A stretch of DNA of 64,000 bases, from contig NZ_AP022589.1 in assembly GCF_010731755.1 (NCBI RefSeq), positions 1,240,001 through 1,304,000 on the forward strand. Reading direction: 5' to 3'. Source of the stretch: Mycolicibacter minnesotensis. GTDB taxonomy: Bacteria > Actinomycetota > Actinomycetes > Mycobacteriales > Mycobacteriaceae. Made by a program: the position numbers and the translations under genes. Shown here piece by piece: positions 10,571 through 21,199 of this stretch; positions within the stretch are counted from its first letter, which is position 1; each line of letters begins with the position of its first letter. The notes beneath the pieces were generated by a model. That model was not told the origin of the DNA, ran no database searches, and saw only the letters and a program-made list of their open reading frames with translations.

Positions 10571-10820
10571 TGGTGGCCGTTACCACCGGTACCGCCGTCC
10601 GGCGTTACCACCGGTCCCCCCGGGCCCACCACCGCACACCGTTACCGGCGTTGCCACCCGAGCCCGCAGCACCCACGTTGCCCGCCGAAGAGCCGGTACC
10701 GGCTGCGCCACCGTTACCGCCGACACCACCGTTGCCACCGGCGCCACCATTGCCGTCACCGGTCACAAACGACCCGGCCGCACCGTCAATGCCATTGCCG
10801 CCCCCACCACCGGCACCACC
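10210..10820. repeat. 184-bp exact direct duplication inside the PGRS gene
   Basis: Bases 10210-10393 and 10637-10820 are identical over 184 bp, offset 427 bp. Flanking repeat units have diverged much more. 427 is not a multiple of three (remainder 1), which matches the net frame change between the two PGRS reading frames. The 10540-10640 segment between the copies changes frame several times. This may be a recent recombination event or an assembly error across a repeat. Confidence 0.85.
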
Positions 10821-13800
10821 GTTGCCACCGGTTCCGGTGGTCGCCCGGTCAACACCGTCGGCCTCCAGGCCACCCAGGCCGCCGTTGCCGCCCTTGCCAC
10901 CGTTACCACCGGCCACGCCATTGACGTTGCCGACCGTGCCATCGGCGCCGTTGGCGCCCCGGGCTCCGTCACCGCCGTTGCCGCCGACACCGGCTGCCCC
11001 GTCGGTGCCGTCAGCGGCGTGGTTGCCGCCACCGCTGTCGCCGCCGGCGCCACTGACACCGGCGTTGCCGCCAGCGCCACCGTTCTGGCCATCGCCGCCG
11101 TTCCCGGATCCGTTGGCGCCGTCGGCACCGTTACCGCCGTTGCCGCCATTACCGCCGAGGCCGCCGACGCCGTGGTCGCCAGAGTTGGTGCCAGTACCGC
11201 CGACACCGCCGGCGCCGCCGGTGCCACCGTTTCCACCGTTGCCGCCGTCAGCACCCGGAGTCTTGCCGTTGAGGCCGTTGAACCCGTTGCCACCGGCACC
11301 GCCATCGCCACCGTCGCCGCCGTCGCCCTGCGCAGCCTGAGAGCCGTTGGAGTTGAGGCCGCCGGCGCCGCCGTTACCACCGGCACCACCAGCGCCACCG
11401 CCAGTGCCGTTGATGCTGCCCGACGTGCCATTGCTACCGATGTAGCCACGGCCACCGTCGCCACCGTCTCCACCGATGCCGCCGTCACCGTCGGCGCCGT
11501 TGGCACCGGTCGTCGATCCGGTACCGCCCGTGCCGCCGGCGCCGAAGTCGCCACCGACGCCGCCGACGCCACCCGCACCACCGTCGGGGTTCTCCGCAGT
11601 GCCAGTGGCACCCGTACCGCCGTTACCGGCCTTGCCGGAGTCTGCGCCGTTGCCCGCGTTGCCGCCGGCGCCTTCGGTGCCGGCCTTACCGTGTGCCGAG
11701 CTGCCCGCGGCACCGCCCGCACCACCGTCGCCACCGGCACCACCGGCACCGGCGCTACCGCCCGCGCCGCCGTTGCCGTCACCACCGTTGTCGAAAGTCC
11801 CGTTGGCTCCGTTGGCGCCATTGCCGCCGACACCACCGGCGGCGCCGGCACCACCGGCACCACCGTTGCCGCCGTCACCGGCGATCGATCCGCCGGCACC
11901 GCCGGCACCGCCGGTACCGCCCTTGCCGCCCGATCCGCCGCTCTGACCGGCTTCACCCGCGTCTTCGCCGTTGCCACCGGCACCACCGGCCGCGGCGCTG
12001 CCGGCGTTACCGCCGTTACCGCCGTTGCCGTGGTCGCCACCGGCTCCACCGGCACCACCATTGCCGCCGGAAGTGCCCGGGGCGGCGGTGGGGTCGGAGG
12101 CGGCGTCGTAGCCGGCGCCGCCGTTACCGCCGTTACCGCCGATTCCGGGGGTGTTGCCCGCCGATCCGTTGGTTCCTGAGGTCGCGCCGGTGCCACCGGT
12201 GCCTCCGGCACCACCGACGCCGACGTTGCCGCCGTGTCCGCCCGCGCCGCCGTCGGGGTTGGCTGCGGTGCCGTTGATGCCGTCGCCGCCGTCGCCGGGA
12301 GCGCCGCCGGTGCCACCGTTACCCGCGTTACCACCGGCACCGGTGGTGCCACCGCCGGTACCACCGTTGCCGCCGGTACCACCGCCGCCACCGTTACCGC
12401 CGGCGAAGCCGTCCGCGTGCTCGGCGTCGCCGTTGTTGCCGTCAAAACCGGCGCCGCCCTTGCCACCGTTACCGCCGAGGCCGCCGGTGCCGTCGGTTGC
12501 GTGGCCGCCACCGACTTCCAGTCCGCCGGCGCCGCCCGCTCCACCGGTACCGCCGTTGCCGCCGGTGGTGCCGTCGACGTTGTCCCGGTCGCCATTGGCG
12601 CCGTCCATGCCGGCACCGCCGATACCGCCATTGCCGCCGGTGCCCGCGGCACCATTGCCACCACTGACGCCTTGCTGGCCGCCGCCCGAGTCGCCGCCCT
12701 TGCCGCCGGCACCGGCGTTGCCGCCGTTACCACCGGCGCCACCGTCGTAACCATTGATGTTCTCGGCGTCGCCGTTGGCCCCGTTGGATCCATCGGCGCC
12801 GTTGCCACCGTTACCGCCGTTGCCGCCTGCGCCACCCACGCCGTGGCCACCGGCGGCAGCACCCGCGCCGCCGACGCCGCCCGCGCCACCGTCGCCACCG
12901 GTACCACCGGCCGAGCCGCTGCCGCCGGGGTTGGTGCCATTGGCGCCGTTGAAGCCACTGCCTCCACGGCCACCGACACCACCCGCGCCGCCGTTGCCGT
13001 CGGTCGCCTGAGTGGTGCCGTCGGCCTGCAGGCCGCCCTGGCCGCCGTTGCCGCCGGCGCCGCCGGCCGCGCCCGCGGTGCCGTTGATGTTGTCTGCAGT
13101 GCCGTTGACGCCGTCCAGGCCGGCACCGCCGACACCACCGTTGCCGCCCTGGCCGGCAATGCCGTTGCTTCCGCCTGCGGCGTGGTTTCCACCGCCGCTG
13201 TCACCACCGACGCCGCCCTTACCGGCGTTGCCGCCGGCGCCGCCGTCCTGGCCGGCGTAGCCGGCTTGATGCGTGGAGTCGCCGTTGGCGCCGTTGGCAC
13301 CGTCAGCACCGGCACCACCATTGCCGGCGTTACCACCCACGCCACCAGCACCGTGCGCACCGGTTTGGGCACCGGTACCGCCGACACCACCGGCGCCGCC
13401 CGCGCCACCGTTGCCGCCACGAGTGCCATCGGCACCGGGCTCGTCCCCGTTAGTGCCGTTGATGCCGCTACCACCACGGCCACCTTGGCCACCGGCACCA
13501 CCATTGCCGGTGGTGGCGTAGGAGCCATTGGTGTTCTGCCCGCCGACACCACCATTGCCGCCGGCTCCACCGACGCCACCTGCGGTGCCATCGGGGTTGA
13601 GCGCGGTGCCGTTGACACCGTCGAGGCCGATGCCACCGGCACCACCATTGCCGCCCTTGCCGGCCGTGCCGTCACTGCCGTTGGCAGCCGTCTGACCACT
13701 ACCGCTGTCGCCGCCGGCACCGCCCTTACCGGCGTTACCGCCAGCGCCGCCGTCTTGACCGGCGTACCCACCGGTGTGCTGGGCATCCCCGTTGGCGCCA

Positions 13801-16800
13801 ACAGCGCCATCAGCACCCGCACCACCATTACCGGCGTTGCCACCCACACCACCGGTGCCGTGCGCGCCGGCCTGAGTACCGGTACCACCGACACCACCAG
13901 CACCACCGGCACCACCATTGCCGCCGCTGGTGCCCGCAGCACCCGGAGTGGTTCCGTTGGCTCCGTTGAAACCACTACCGCCGCGGCCACCAGCACCACC
14001 GGCACCACCATTGCCGTCGGCAGCCTGGGTGGCGCCGTCGGCCTCGACGCCACCGGCGCCACCGTTGCCGCCGGCACCACCTGCACCACCCGCAGTGCCA
14101 TTGGGGTTCTCCGCGGTGCCGTTGACGCCATCAAGGCCGGTGCCACCGAGACCACCGGCTCCACCCTTGCCGGCAGCGCCGTCGCTGCCGTTGGCAGCGG
14201 TGGTGCCGTTGCCGCTGTCGCCACCTGCACCACCCACACCGGCGTTACCGCCAGCGCCACCATCCTGGCCGGCGAACCCTGCGGTGTGCTGGGCATTGCC
14301 GTTGGCACCGTTGGCGCCCAAAGCACCGTTACCGCCGTTACCGGCGTTTCCTCCGACACCGCCAGCTCCGTGCGCACCCTCAACGGTGCCGGTGCCACCG
14401 ACACCGCCGGCACCGCCCGCACCGCCGTTGCCACCACGAGTGCCATCGGCACCGGGCTCATCACCGTTGGAACCGTTGAAACCGTTACCGCCACGACCAC
14501 CCAGACCGCCCGCGCCACCGTTGCCGTTGGTCGCCTGCGTGGTGCCGTCGGCTTCTAGGCCGCCCTGGCCGCCATTGCCGCCCGCACCACCGGCGGAGCC
14601 AGCCGTGCCATCGGGGTTTTCCGCGGTGCCGTTGACTCCGTCGAGACCGGTACCACCGGCACCACCGTTGCCGCCGATACCCGCGACGCCGTCAGCACCG
14701 CTGGCCGAGAAGGTGCCGCCACCGCTGGCACCACCGGCGCCGCCCTTACCGGCGCTACCACCGTTGCCGCCGTCCTGGCCCGCATAGCCACCCGTGTGCT
14801 CGCTGTCCCCGCCAGATCCGTCACCACCGTCGGCACCATTACCGCCGTTGCCGCCGTTACCGCCAAGCCCACCGATGCCGTGGGCACCGACAGTGGAGCC
14901 CTGGCCACCCTGGCCGCCGTTGCCACCTGCGCCGCCGTTGCCGGCGTTGGTGCCATCCGCGCCCGGCTCATCGCCGTTGAAGCCGTTGAAGCCGTTGCCG
15001 CCGGCTCCGCCATCGCCACCAGCACCACCGACGCCCTGAGCCGCGTTGGAACCGTCAGCAGCCAAACCGCCGGCACCGCCGTCGCCACCGTTGCCGCCCT
15101 GACCACCACCGGTGCCGTCAACGCTGCCCAGGACACCATTGGTGCCCAAGAAGCCGTCACCGCCGAGACCACCGTTGCCACCGATCGAGGCCGCCCCATC
15201 CAGCCCCGCGGCGCCCTGGCCGTTGCCATCGCCGTCGGTGCCACCGGTTCCGCCGGCCCCGAAGTCACCACCGGCGCCACCGGCGCCACCATTGCCGGCA
15301 TCGGGGTGCTCCGCGGTGCCGGCAGCGCCCGCACCGCCCGCACCCGCGGCCCCGGCACTGCCGCCGTCAGCGGCGGCACCACCGGCACCGGTGATTCCGG
15401 CGGCACCGTTGGTGGCACTGCCGGCCACACCCCCGGCACCACCATTGCCACCCGCGCCACCAGAGCCGGCGTTACCGCCGGCCCCGCCATTGCCGTCGCC
15501 ATCGTCATCGAACGTCCCCGCGGCACCATCGGCACCGCTGCCGCCGGCACCACCGGCAGCGCCCTTGCCGCCGCCGCCACCACTGCCGGCGTTGCCGACC
15601 ACCGAACCGCCTGAGCCACCGGCACCACCGGCACCACCATTGCCGCCCGCGCCACCTGTGACCCCAGAGCCACCGGCGAGGGTGGCATCCGCGCCGATCG
15701 CACCGGCGATGCCGTTTCCACCGATACCACCGGACGCGCCGTTACCGTGCGCGCCACCATCGCCGCCGACACCACCATTGCCACCGGACGCACCGTCACC
15801 ATTGGCCAAGAGGCCGGTGCCGTTGCCGCCGGCACCGCCGACACCGCCGTTACCACTGATGCCGACCGGCAGCTGACCGTCGGCGCCGGGGCGCCCTGCG
15901 TTGCCCCACATCCAGGACATGAACTTCTCACCTGCGGCACCACCGAGACCGACAACGGTGCCGATCTGCCCGCCGGCGCCACCATCGCCACCGTTGCCGC
16001 CACCGAGCTCGCCATCACCACCGAGGCCACCGGCGCCACCATCGCCGGCCAGACCTGCATTACCGCCGACGCCGCCGTCACCAGCAGCACCGAAGTGTCC
16101 ACCCACACCACCAACGCCACCACGGCCGCCGCCGCCGCCGTCGCCGCCGAGACCACCGGCACCGCCGTTGCCGCCCAGGTCGTCCAAGCTCACGCCGCCG
16201 GCGCCGCCTTCGCCGCCGACACCACCGGTGCCGCCGACACCACCGGCGCCGCCCAGACCGCCGATACCGAGCACGAATCCGGCGGCACCACCAGCACCGC
16301 CGTTGCCGCCCAGACCACCGATGAGTCCGTCACCTCCGGCGGTGCCGTTCAGTGCGCCCAGCACGCCCTCAAGACCCGCCTCGCCCGCCGCGCCAACCGC
16401 GCCGGCACCGCCAGCACCACCGGCGCCGCCAAAACCGAGGAGGCTCATCACGTCGCCGCCGGCACCGCCGTTGCCCCCGGCCACGAGCGCATCGATAGAC
16501 GCGCCACCCGTGCCGCCGGCACCGCCATCACCGAACAACCAGCCGCCGACACCGCCGGCGCCGCCATCGCCACCCTCGACGCCGATACCGCCGACACCAC
16601 CATTGCCGAACATGCCCGCGGCGCCACCAACACCACCGGCACCATCAGCGATGCCGGCCACACCCTCGGCGCCGGCGCCGCCGTCGCCGAACAGGAACCC
16701 ACCATCACCGAGGTTTCCGAACCACCCCAGCGAGCCAAACAGCGTCTCGTTGGTCCCGGTGAAACCATCAACACCGTTGCCGATCAGTTCCCGACCGAAC

Positions 16801-17195
16801 AGATCCACCCACGGCTGGTTGATCAGGTCCAGGAACTGCTGGTTGTCGTCGATGAAGTCCTGCGTCACGTTGTACAGCGGCAAGTACAGCTGCTCGTGGT
16901 AGAAGGTCGCCACGGCCAGGTCGAACTGCTCGAACAGGTCGTAGATGAACCCGGCATCCGCGGCGCCGGGGTCGGCGAACCATCCCGACCACACGTCGGC
17001 AGCGGACTCCGCATCGGACAGTCCCGACCAGAAGACCGGGTCGAATAGATCCTCGATGTCCGCAGATGCCGTGGGTACCGGTCCGGCCCCGAATGCCAAG
17101 AACGCCGCCACAGCACTCGACGCGCCCACCACACGCCGCCGCGCCAGGCGCCCATCAGCCGAACCAAAAAGTTTGCTAGACATCCGCCGGCTCAT
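10605..17195 (-). CDS. Giant secreted PGRS-like glycine-rich protein, N-terminal portion
   Basis: About 2,196 residues in this frame; together with 7922-10570 the protein would exceed 3,000 aa. The start is taken as ATG 17195, with GAGAGG ten bases upstream, rather than the GTG at 17204. The N-terminus is basic, followed by a hydrophobic stretch ([17 protein letters not shown]) and a likely signal-peptidase site after PTASA; the RRRVVG could also be a weak twin-arginine signal. A non-repetitive region of roughly 115 residues ([20 protein letters not shown] and neighbours) precedes a PE_PGRS-like linker ([10 protein letters not shown]) and then the Gly-rich repeats. There is no PE or PPE domain. 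Related proteins are cell-surface or secreted mycobacterial proteins of unsettled function. The frame is lost at about 10640 ([16 protein letters not shown] then stop). Confidence 0.8.
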   Translation of the reverse strand: MSRRMSSKLFGSADGRLARRRVVGASSAVAAFLAFGAGPVPTASADIEDLFDPVFWSGLSDAESAADVWSGWFADPGAADAGFIYDLFEQFDLAVATFYHEQLYLPLYNVTQDFIDDNQQFLDLINQPWVDLFGRELIGNGVDGFTGTNETLFGSLGWFGNLGDGGFLFGDGGAGAEGVAGIADGAGGVGGAAGMFGNGGVGGIGVEGGDGGAGGVGGWLFGDGGAGGTGGASIDALVAGGNGGAGGDVMSLLGFGGAGGAGGAGAVGAAGEAGLEGVLGALNGTAGGDGLIGGLGGNGGAGGAAGFVLGIGGLGGAGGVGGTGGVGGEGGAGGVSLDDLGGNGGAGGLGGDGGGGGRGGVGGVGGHFGAAGDGGVGGNAGLAGDGGAGGLGGDGELGGGNGGDGGAGGQIGTVVGLGGAAGEKFMSWMWGNAGRPGADGQLPVGISGNGGVGGAGGNGTGLLANGDGASGGNGGVGGDGGAHGNGASGGIGGNGIAGAIGADATLAGGSGVTGGAGGNGGAGGAGGSGGSVVGNAGSGGGGGKGAAGGAGGSGADGAAGTFDDDGDGNGGAGGNAGSGGAGGNGGAGGVAGSATNGAAGITGAGGAAADGGSAGAAGAGGAGAAGTAEHPDAGNGGAGGAGGDFGAGGTGGTDGDGNGQGAAGLDGAASIGGNGGLGGDGFLGTNGVLGSVDGTGGGQGGNGGDGGAGGLAADGSNAAQGVGGAGGDGGAGGNGFNGFNGDEPGADGTNAGNGGAGGNGGQGGQGSTVGAHGIGGLGGNGGNGGNGADGGDGSGGDSEHTGGYAGQDGGNGGSAGKGGAGGASGGGTFSASGADGVAGIGGNGGAGGTGLDGVNGTAENPDGTAGSAGGAGGNGGQGGLEADGTTQATNGNGGAGGLGGRGGNGFNGSNGDEPGADGTRGGNGGAGGAGGVGGTGTVEGAHGAGGVGGNAGNGGNGALGANGANGNAQHTAGFAGQDGGAGGNAGVGGAGGDSGNGTTAANGSDGAAGKGGAGGLGGTGLDGVNGTAENPNGTAGGAGGAGGNGGAGGVEADGATQAADGNGGAGGAGGRGGSGFNGANGTTPGAAGTSGGNGGAGGAGGVGGTGTQAGAHGTGGVGGNAGNGGAGADGAVGANGDAQHTGGYAGQDGGAGGNAGKGGAGGDSGSGQTAANGSDGTAGKGGNGGAGGIGLDGVNGTALNPDGTAGGVGGAGGNGGVGGQNTNGSYATTGNGGAGGQGGRGGSGINGTNGDEPGADGTRGGNGGAGGAGGVGGTGAQTGAHGAGGVGGNAGNGGAGADGANGANGDSTHQAGYAGQDGGAGGNAGKGGVGGDSGGGNHAAGGSNGIAGQGGNGGVGGAGLDGVNGTADNINGTAGAAGGAGGNGGQGGLQADGTTQATDGNGGAGGVGGRGGSGFNGANGTNPGGSGSAGGTGGDGGAGGVGGAGAAAGGHGVGGAGGNGGNGGNGADGSNGANGDAENINGYDGGAGGNGGNAGAGGKGGDSGGGQQGVSGGNGAAGTGGNGGIGGAGMDGANGDRDNVDGTTGGNGGTGGAGGAGGLEVGGGHATDGTGGLGGNGGKGGAGFDGNNGDAEHADGFAGGNGGGGGTGGNGGTGGGTTGAGGNAGNGGTGGAPGDGGDGINGTAANPDGGAGGHGGNVGVGGAGGTGGTGATSGTNGSAGNTPGIGGNGGNGGAGYDAASDPTAAPGTSGGNGGAGGAGGDHGNGGNGGNAGSAAAGGAGGNGEDAGEAGQSGGSGGKGGTGGAGGAGGSIAGDGGNGGAGGAGAAGGVGGNGANGANGTFDNGGDGNGGAGGSAGAGGAGGDGGAGGAAGSSAHGKAGTEGAGGNAGNGADSGKAGNGGTGATGTAENPDGGAGGVGGVGGDFGAGGTGGTGSTTGANGADGDGGIGGDGGDGGRGYIGSNGTSGSINGTGGGAGGAGGNGGAGGLNSNGSQAAQGDGGDGGDGGAGGNGFNGLNGKTPGADGGNGGNGGTGGAGGVGGTGTNSGDHGVGGLGGNGGNGGNGADGANGSGNGGDGQNGGAGGNAGVSGAGGDSGGGNHAADGTDGAAGVGGNGGDGARGANGADGTVGNVNGVAGGNGGKGGNGGLGGLEADGVDRATTGTGGNGGAGGGGGNGIDGAAGSFVTGDGNGGAGGNGGVGGNGGAAGTGSSAGNVGAAGSGGNAGNGVRWWARGDRW
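12500..15100. repeat. Tandem higher-order repeat of about 510 bp in the PGRS gene
   Basis: Markers recur with a period of 501-510 bp. For example, the codons for [12 protein letters not shown] segments occur at about 12742, 13243, 13750, 14260 and 14770, and the GGLxADGxxxA marker near 12520, 13030, 13540, 14050, 14553 and 15063. Each unit encodes about 170 residues with fixed non-glycine islands (GFNGxNGxxPGADG, [13 protein letters not shown]). Units remain in frame. Looser copies continue on both sides. Confidence 0.8.
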
Positions 17196-17284
17196 GGAGC
17201 ACACCTCTCACATTTTCCACTAAGTATTAACGCAGGTTCGAATTATGGTCGTCTGTTCACTTATCGCCAACTCGGCCCGCGGAT

Positions 17285-17302
17285 GTGTGGTTGAAACCAC
17301 AC
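17285..17302. promoter_or_regulatory. Palindrome upstream of the PGRS gene (unknown regulator)
   Basis: GTGTGGTTGAAACCACAC has perfect 8-bp arms around a 2-bp centre. It lies about 90 bp upstream of the PGRS start codon, a typical operator position. I cannot assign the binding protein. Confidence 0.5.
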
Positions 17303-17379
17303 GAATAGGGCGAATGTGACGTCCCACTACCTATCAGATGCCCAGGTCAGCGCCATTTTGAGATCTTGCCCACAGCGGT

Positions 17380-17395
17380 TGTGACGTTAGTCACA
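17380..17395. promoter_or_regulatory. CRP-type (cAMP receptor protein) binding site
   Basis: TGTGACGTTAGTCACA matches the TGTGA-N6-TCACA consensus of mycobacterial CRP (Rv3676 family) at all ten conserved positions. It lies about 185 bp upstream of the PGRS start and about 540 bp upstream of the STAND regulator gene. A role is inferred from sequence only. Confidence 0.65.
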
Positions 17396-17932
17396 TGATG
17401 AAAAGGTCAACTGTTTTGTCAAAATTGTGGTTAACATCAGAAATATGCACAGCAAAATACACGCTTCACACGGAGCCCTCAGAATGAACATCAAGACGCC
17501 GCAAATGAAACATGCAATTTCTTTAATTACAGTTTGCTGGCACGGCAAATTCAGCAGATATGGAATGCCGCTTACGGGCGATGACTCACCGAGTCGTCGC
17601 GGCCGTGACCGCTGGGGACCAGAACCTGGTCGTCCGTGCTGGCGTTGCCCTGAATCAGGAGATCGCGATCAGATGGAAATCGGCGATACAAGTCCGCTGC
17701 TGGGCGGCGGACCGGGCAAGCGCAGCTCTGCCACATTCACTGTGCGTCAGCGCACGGCCCCCCAGCATCGGCAAAATTGCCGAAATAGCGCTGGTATCGT
17801 GTCGCCGAGATGGCGGTAAAAGTGCGTAGATGTGGAAACAAAGCTACGACGGCGAGGTTGCGGGGGCGGTCCATCCGGGGGAATGGACGCCTGCCCGCCT
17901 GGATGGGCAGCCTTGCCGCTGAGAGACGGTAG

Positions 17933-20900
17933 ATGATGTCGAACGCGAACTCGGCGGTTTCGCCGCCTTCCCCCGCGCGGACGGTCCTCGTGGTCAGTCC
18001 GGGAGATGCCCGACCGCAGTGGCAGCCTCCCACTGAGTCGTTGACCACCGGCCTCTCCTGGCTGAAGAGCACGCTCGACGGCATCGTTGCCGCCCACCGC
18101 GGGGAACGCCTGGTGGAAGAGGACCACGGGGATAAGTTCGCCGCCGGGTTCGCCGACGCCGGAGACGCAGCATCCTGCGCCATAGCCCTGCAGCGTGCGA
18201 CGACAGCGCCGATCCGCCCGCGGATCGCCCTGCACGCCGACGAGGCGCCGCTGGCCGAACCCAGCGCCCATCCCCGTTCGTTGGTGAACCGCGCGGCGCG
18301 GCTGTGCGATCTTGCCCATGGTGGCCAGACCGTGCTGTCGGAGACGGCCCAACCGCTGATGGCCGAACAGCTCCCGCCCGAGACGTGGCTGATCGATCTC
18401 GGTGTTTTCCGGCTTCGTGGAATCCCGTACCCAGAGCGACTGTCACAGCTGTGCCACCGCGACCTGGCCACGGACTTTCCCCCCTTGCGAACCGGAAAGG
18501 CGACGCACGAGCCGCACTTTCCGACGCCGCTGACGAGTTTCGTCGGGCGCGATGCCGAACTTGCCGAATTGCGGCGGTTGGTCGACAGCAACCGTCTGGT
18601 GACCCTGACCGGCTCTGGCGGTATCGGCAAGACAAGGCTGGCGCTACAACTGGCCGAAGAGTTCGTCGATCGATTCCGCGACGGGGCGTGGTGCGTAGAT
18701 CTGACCCCCATCAGCGATCCGGAGCTGCTGTCCGAGCGGGTGGCTCACACGCTGGGCCTGCCCGACCGGCCAGACCACTCGCCGATCGACACCCTGGTTC
18801 GCTTCGTCGTTGACCGCCAATTGATGCTGGTGCTGGACAACTGTGAGCACCTGTTGGACGCGTGTGCGCACATGACCGCCACACTGTTGGCCGCCGGCTC
18901 AGAGCTGACCATCGTGGCAACGAGTCGCGAGCCCATCGGGGTGGCCGGCGAGGTGACCTGGAAGACCCCCTCGCTGTCCCTTGCCGACGAAGCCGTCGAG
19001 CTGTTCCGGCAGCGTGCTCAACTGGTCCGGCCGGGCTTCAGCTCCAGTGACGACGAGACGTTGGTCGCCGAGATCTGCCGGCGCCTGGACGGGGTGCCGC
19101 TGGCGATCGAGCTTGCCGCAACCCGGGTTCGGGCGTTGTCGCTCAACGAGATCGCCGAAGGTTTGAGCGAGCGACTGCAACTGTTGACCGGCGGTGCGCG
19201 CACCGTGGTGCCGCGCCACCAGACACTGCGCGCATCGGAAGACTGGTCTCATGACTTGTTGAGCGAATCCGAACGCGTGGTCTTTCGCCGACTGGCGAAG
19301 TTTCGGGGCGGATTCGACCTCGACGCCGCTGTCGCCGTCGCCGGAGATGACGACCTCTCGCGCGCCCGCGTGATCGACATACTCACCCAACTTGTCGACA
19401 AGTCACTGGTGGTCGCCGACAGTACCGGAGACTCGACCCGCTTCCGGTTGCTGCAGACCGTCCAGCAGTACGCCATGGAGAAGCTCAGGGAGTCCGGGGA
19501 GCGCGACACGATCCGGGCGCGCCATCGTGATCACTACGCAGCCCTCTTCGACGCGGAGGTGACCCCCGGATACGAGTGGGGCATCGAACAGGCCGAACTC
19601 GAGATCGACAACCTGCGAGCCGCTTTCACATGGAGCCGCGACCGAGGCGACGTCGATCACGCCGCGGGTCTCGCCTCGTCGTTGCTCCCGCTGTGGATCC
19701 ACAGCCGGACTCTGGAGGGGCTGGCATGGTTCAACTCCGTGCTCGCCGACGCCGACGCCATGACACCGGCAAAACGAGCCCTCGCGCTCGCGGACAAGGC
19801 GATCTTCGACGCCTTGACCGGGAACTATGGGCAGGTCGATCACGCCGAGCAGGCAGTCGCGATCGCTCGCAGCCTCGATGACCCGGCCCTGCTCGCCTGG
19901 GCGCTCGCCGCCTGCGGCTTCACCTGCAGCTACAGCCCCGAGCTGGCACTGACTTACTTCGAGCAGGCCATCGCGCTGTCCCCTGCCATGGACGACGACT
20001 GGCGGTTGAGCCAGCTGTACGGCGTGCAGGCATACTCGGCGTTCGTGGCCGGCGACCTTGCCACGCTGCACCTGGCCGCAGCGCGGGGCGCCGCGCTCGG
20101 CGATGCGGTCGGCGACTGGTCGGTGGCCCGACTCTCCCGGCTCTGCCTGGGCCTGGCACATCTGCATCGCGCGGAGCTCACGATGGCCGTCGAGTTGGCC
20201 CGACAGGTGGCCATGGAAGCTGAGGCGGCCCACGATCCCCTGTTCAGTGCCCAGAGTCTGACGGTCCTGACCGAAGCTCTTTCCTGCCAGGGTGATATCC
20301 GCGGGGCGCACGCCGCGGCGCACGAATGCGTCGCCGCCGCCGCTGAACTCATCGACTTCCACCGCGCCTTCAGCTTCGGCGCGATGGCCGACGCTTTTCT
20401 GGCCGCCGGAGACACGTTGGGGGCCCTCGGTGCCGCTGATGCGGCGCGCGAAGCGTGCGCGCTACCTCAGCTGCTGGCCATCAACGGCAATCCCCTCGCC
20501 CGCGTTGCGCTGGACTCCGGCGATCTGGCGGCCGCGCGTCGTTGGGTGGACGAGGCCATGCCGGTGGGATCGGGCTTTCACCGTGTACTACTGCTGGAAG
20601 TTCGTGGCCGTATCGCGATGGCCGAAGGCGAGCTGGCCCAGGCCGAACAAGATGCGAACGATGCCCTGGCGATCGCCGCCGAGACGGAGTCCTACCTGGC
20701 CGTCCCGGATCTGCTCGAGCTGTCGGCCGCACTACACACCGGCGCGGGGCGGCACCACGACGCCGCTCTGTTGTGCGGCGCGGCCGCGGGCGCCCGTCAA
20801 CGTACCGGCGCGGCTCGCGCCAAGGTGTACGACGCCGCCTACGACGCCGCCATCGGCAACCTTCGCGCGGCGATGTCCCCGAGTGATTTCGATCGACGCT

Positions 20901-21175
20901 GGGCGCAGGGCCATGCACTATCGACAGATGAGGCAATCGCGTACGCATGCCGCATCGACGCGAGGGGCCGACGCCCGTCCAACGGCTGGGCGTCGCTGAC
21001 CCCGGCCGAACTCAATGTGGCCCGGCTGATCAGTTCGGGCCTGCGTGACAAAGACATCGCCGCGCAGCTGAGCGTCTCGCCCCGGACAGTGCATTCACAC
21101 CTGAACCGGATCTACACCAAGCTCGACATCTCGTCTCGCCTGCAATTGGCGCAGGAGGCCGCGCGTCACACCTGA
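17933..21175 (+). CDS. STAND ATPase / LuxR-family regulator with degenerate cyclase-like N-terminus
   Basis: 1,080 residues. Residues 1 to about 195 resemble class III nucleotidyl cyclases (GDKFAAGFADAGDAASCAIALQ, SLVNRAARLCDLAHGGQTVLS), but the first metal-binding motif (normally F-x-D-I-E-G-S-T) is replaced by VVSPGDARPQ, so catalysis is unlikely. A STAND NTPase follows, with TSFVGRDAELAELRRLV, Walker A GSGGIGKT (227-234) and Walker B LMLVLDNCEHLL. Next is a long TPR-like helical region, and a C-terminal LuxR helix-turn-helix (LTPAELNVARLISSGLRDKD, then RTVHSHLNRIYTKLDI). M. tuberculosis has similar cyclase/ATPase/LuxR proteins (Rv0386, Rv1358, Rv2488c). It is divergent from the PGRS gene and a close paralogue of the 45999-48851 protein. 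Its targets are unknown. Confidence 0.9.
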   Translation: MMSNANSAVSPPSPARTVLVVSPGDARPQWQPPTESLTTGLSWLKSTLDGIVAAHRGERLVEEDHGDKFAAGFADAGDAASCAIALQRATTAPIRPRIALHADEAPLAEPSAHPRSLVNRAARLCDLAHGGQTVLSETAQPLMAEQLPPETWLIDLGVFRLRGIPYPERLSQLCHRDLATDFPPLRTGKATHEPHFPTPLTSFVGRDAELAELRRLVDSNRLVTLTGSGGIGKTRLALQLAEEFVDRFRDGAWCVDLTPISDPELLSERVAHTLGLPDRPDHSPIDTLVRFVVDRQLMLVLDNCEHLLDACAHMTATLLAAGSELTIVATSREPIGVAGEVTWKTPSLSLADEAVELFRQRAQLVRPGFSSSDDETLVAEICRRLDGVPLAIELAATRVRALSLNEIAEGLSERLQLLTGGARTVVPRHQTLRASEDWSHDLLSESERVVFRRLAKFRGGFDLDAAVAVAGDDDLSRARVIDILTQLVDKSLVVADSTGDSTRFRLLQTVQQYAMEKLRESGERDTIRARHRDHYAALFDAEVTPGYEWGIEQAELEIDNLRAAFTWSRDRGDVDHAAGLASSLLPLWIHSRTLEGLAWFNSVLADADAMTPAKRALALADKAIFDALTGNYGQVDHAEQAVAIARSLDDPALLAWALAACGFTCSYSPELALTYFEQAIALSPAMDDDWRLSQLYGVQAYSAFVAGDLATLHLAAARGAALGDAVGDWSVARLSRLCLGLAHLHRAELTMAVELARQVAMEAEAAHDPLFSAQSLTVLTEALSCQGDIRGAHAAAHECVAAAAELIDFHRAFSFGAMADAFLAAGDTLGALGAADAAREACALPQLLAINGNPLARVALDSGDLAAARRWVDEAMPVGSGFHRVLLLEVRGRIAMAEGELAQAEQDANDALAIAAETESYLAVPDLLELSAALHTGAGRHHDAALLCGAAAGARQRTGAARAKVYDAAYDAAIGNLRAAMSPSDFDRRWAQGHALSTDEAIAYACRIDARGRRPSNGWASLTPAELNVARLISSGLRDKDIAAQLSVSPRTVHSHLNRIYTKLDISSRLQLAQEAARHT

Positions 21176-21199
21176 TCCGGTGGGCCGCCCAGGCACCGA

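Larger units (their letters stand above)
17196..17932. other. AT-rich divergent intergenic region between the PGRS and STAND regulator genes
   Basis: 737 bp without a convincing gene. The segment of about 17220-17560 is clearly richer in A/T than the rest of the window. It holds two dyads described separately (17285-17302 and 17380-17395). Short open frames here have no family resemblance and lie across these motifs, so they were not called. The stretch 17560-17932 returns to high GC and shows nothing recognisable. Both flanking genes must be driven from here. Confidence 0.7.

Noticed and set aside
7871..12179. Very long open frames on the plus strand across the PGRS gene (over 1,000 and 790 codons)
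   Set aside because: They are mirror images of the G/C-rich repeat. Their products are low-complexity Ala/Thr/Val or Pro-rich strings without start signals, whereas the minus-strand frame has a signal peptide and recognisable PGRS linker.
12500..15100. Regularly spaced repeats considered as a CRISPR array
   Set aside because: The period is about 510 bp, it is in frame and translated into Gly-rich protein; there are no 20-40 bp repeats with unique spacers and no cas genes.
10763..16162. Alternate-frame minus-strand frames (1,251 and 535 codons) inside the PGRS gene
   Set aside because: Shadows of the repeat in another frame; composition Ala/Val/Pro-rich with no domain, and no upstream ribosome-binding site.
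17427..17829. Two short overlapping frames in the PGRS/STAND intergenic region
   Set aside because: No start context, no family resemblance, and composition differs between the AT-rich and GC-rich halves; better explained as non-coding regulatory DNA.
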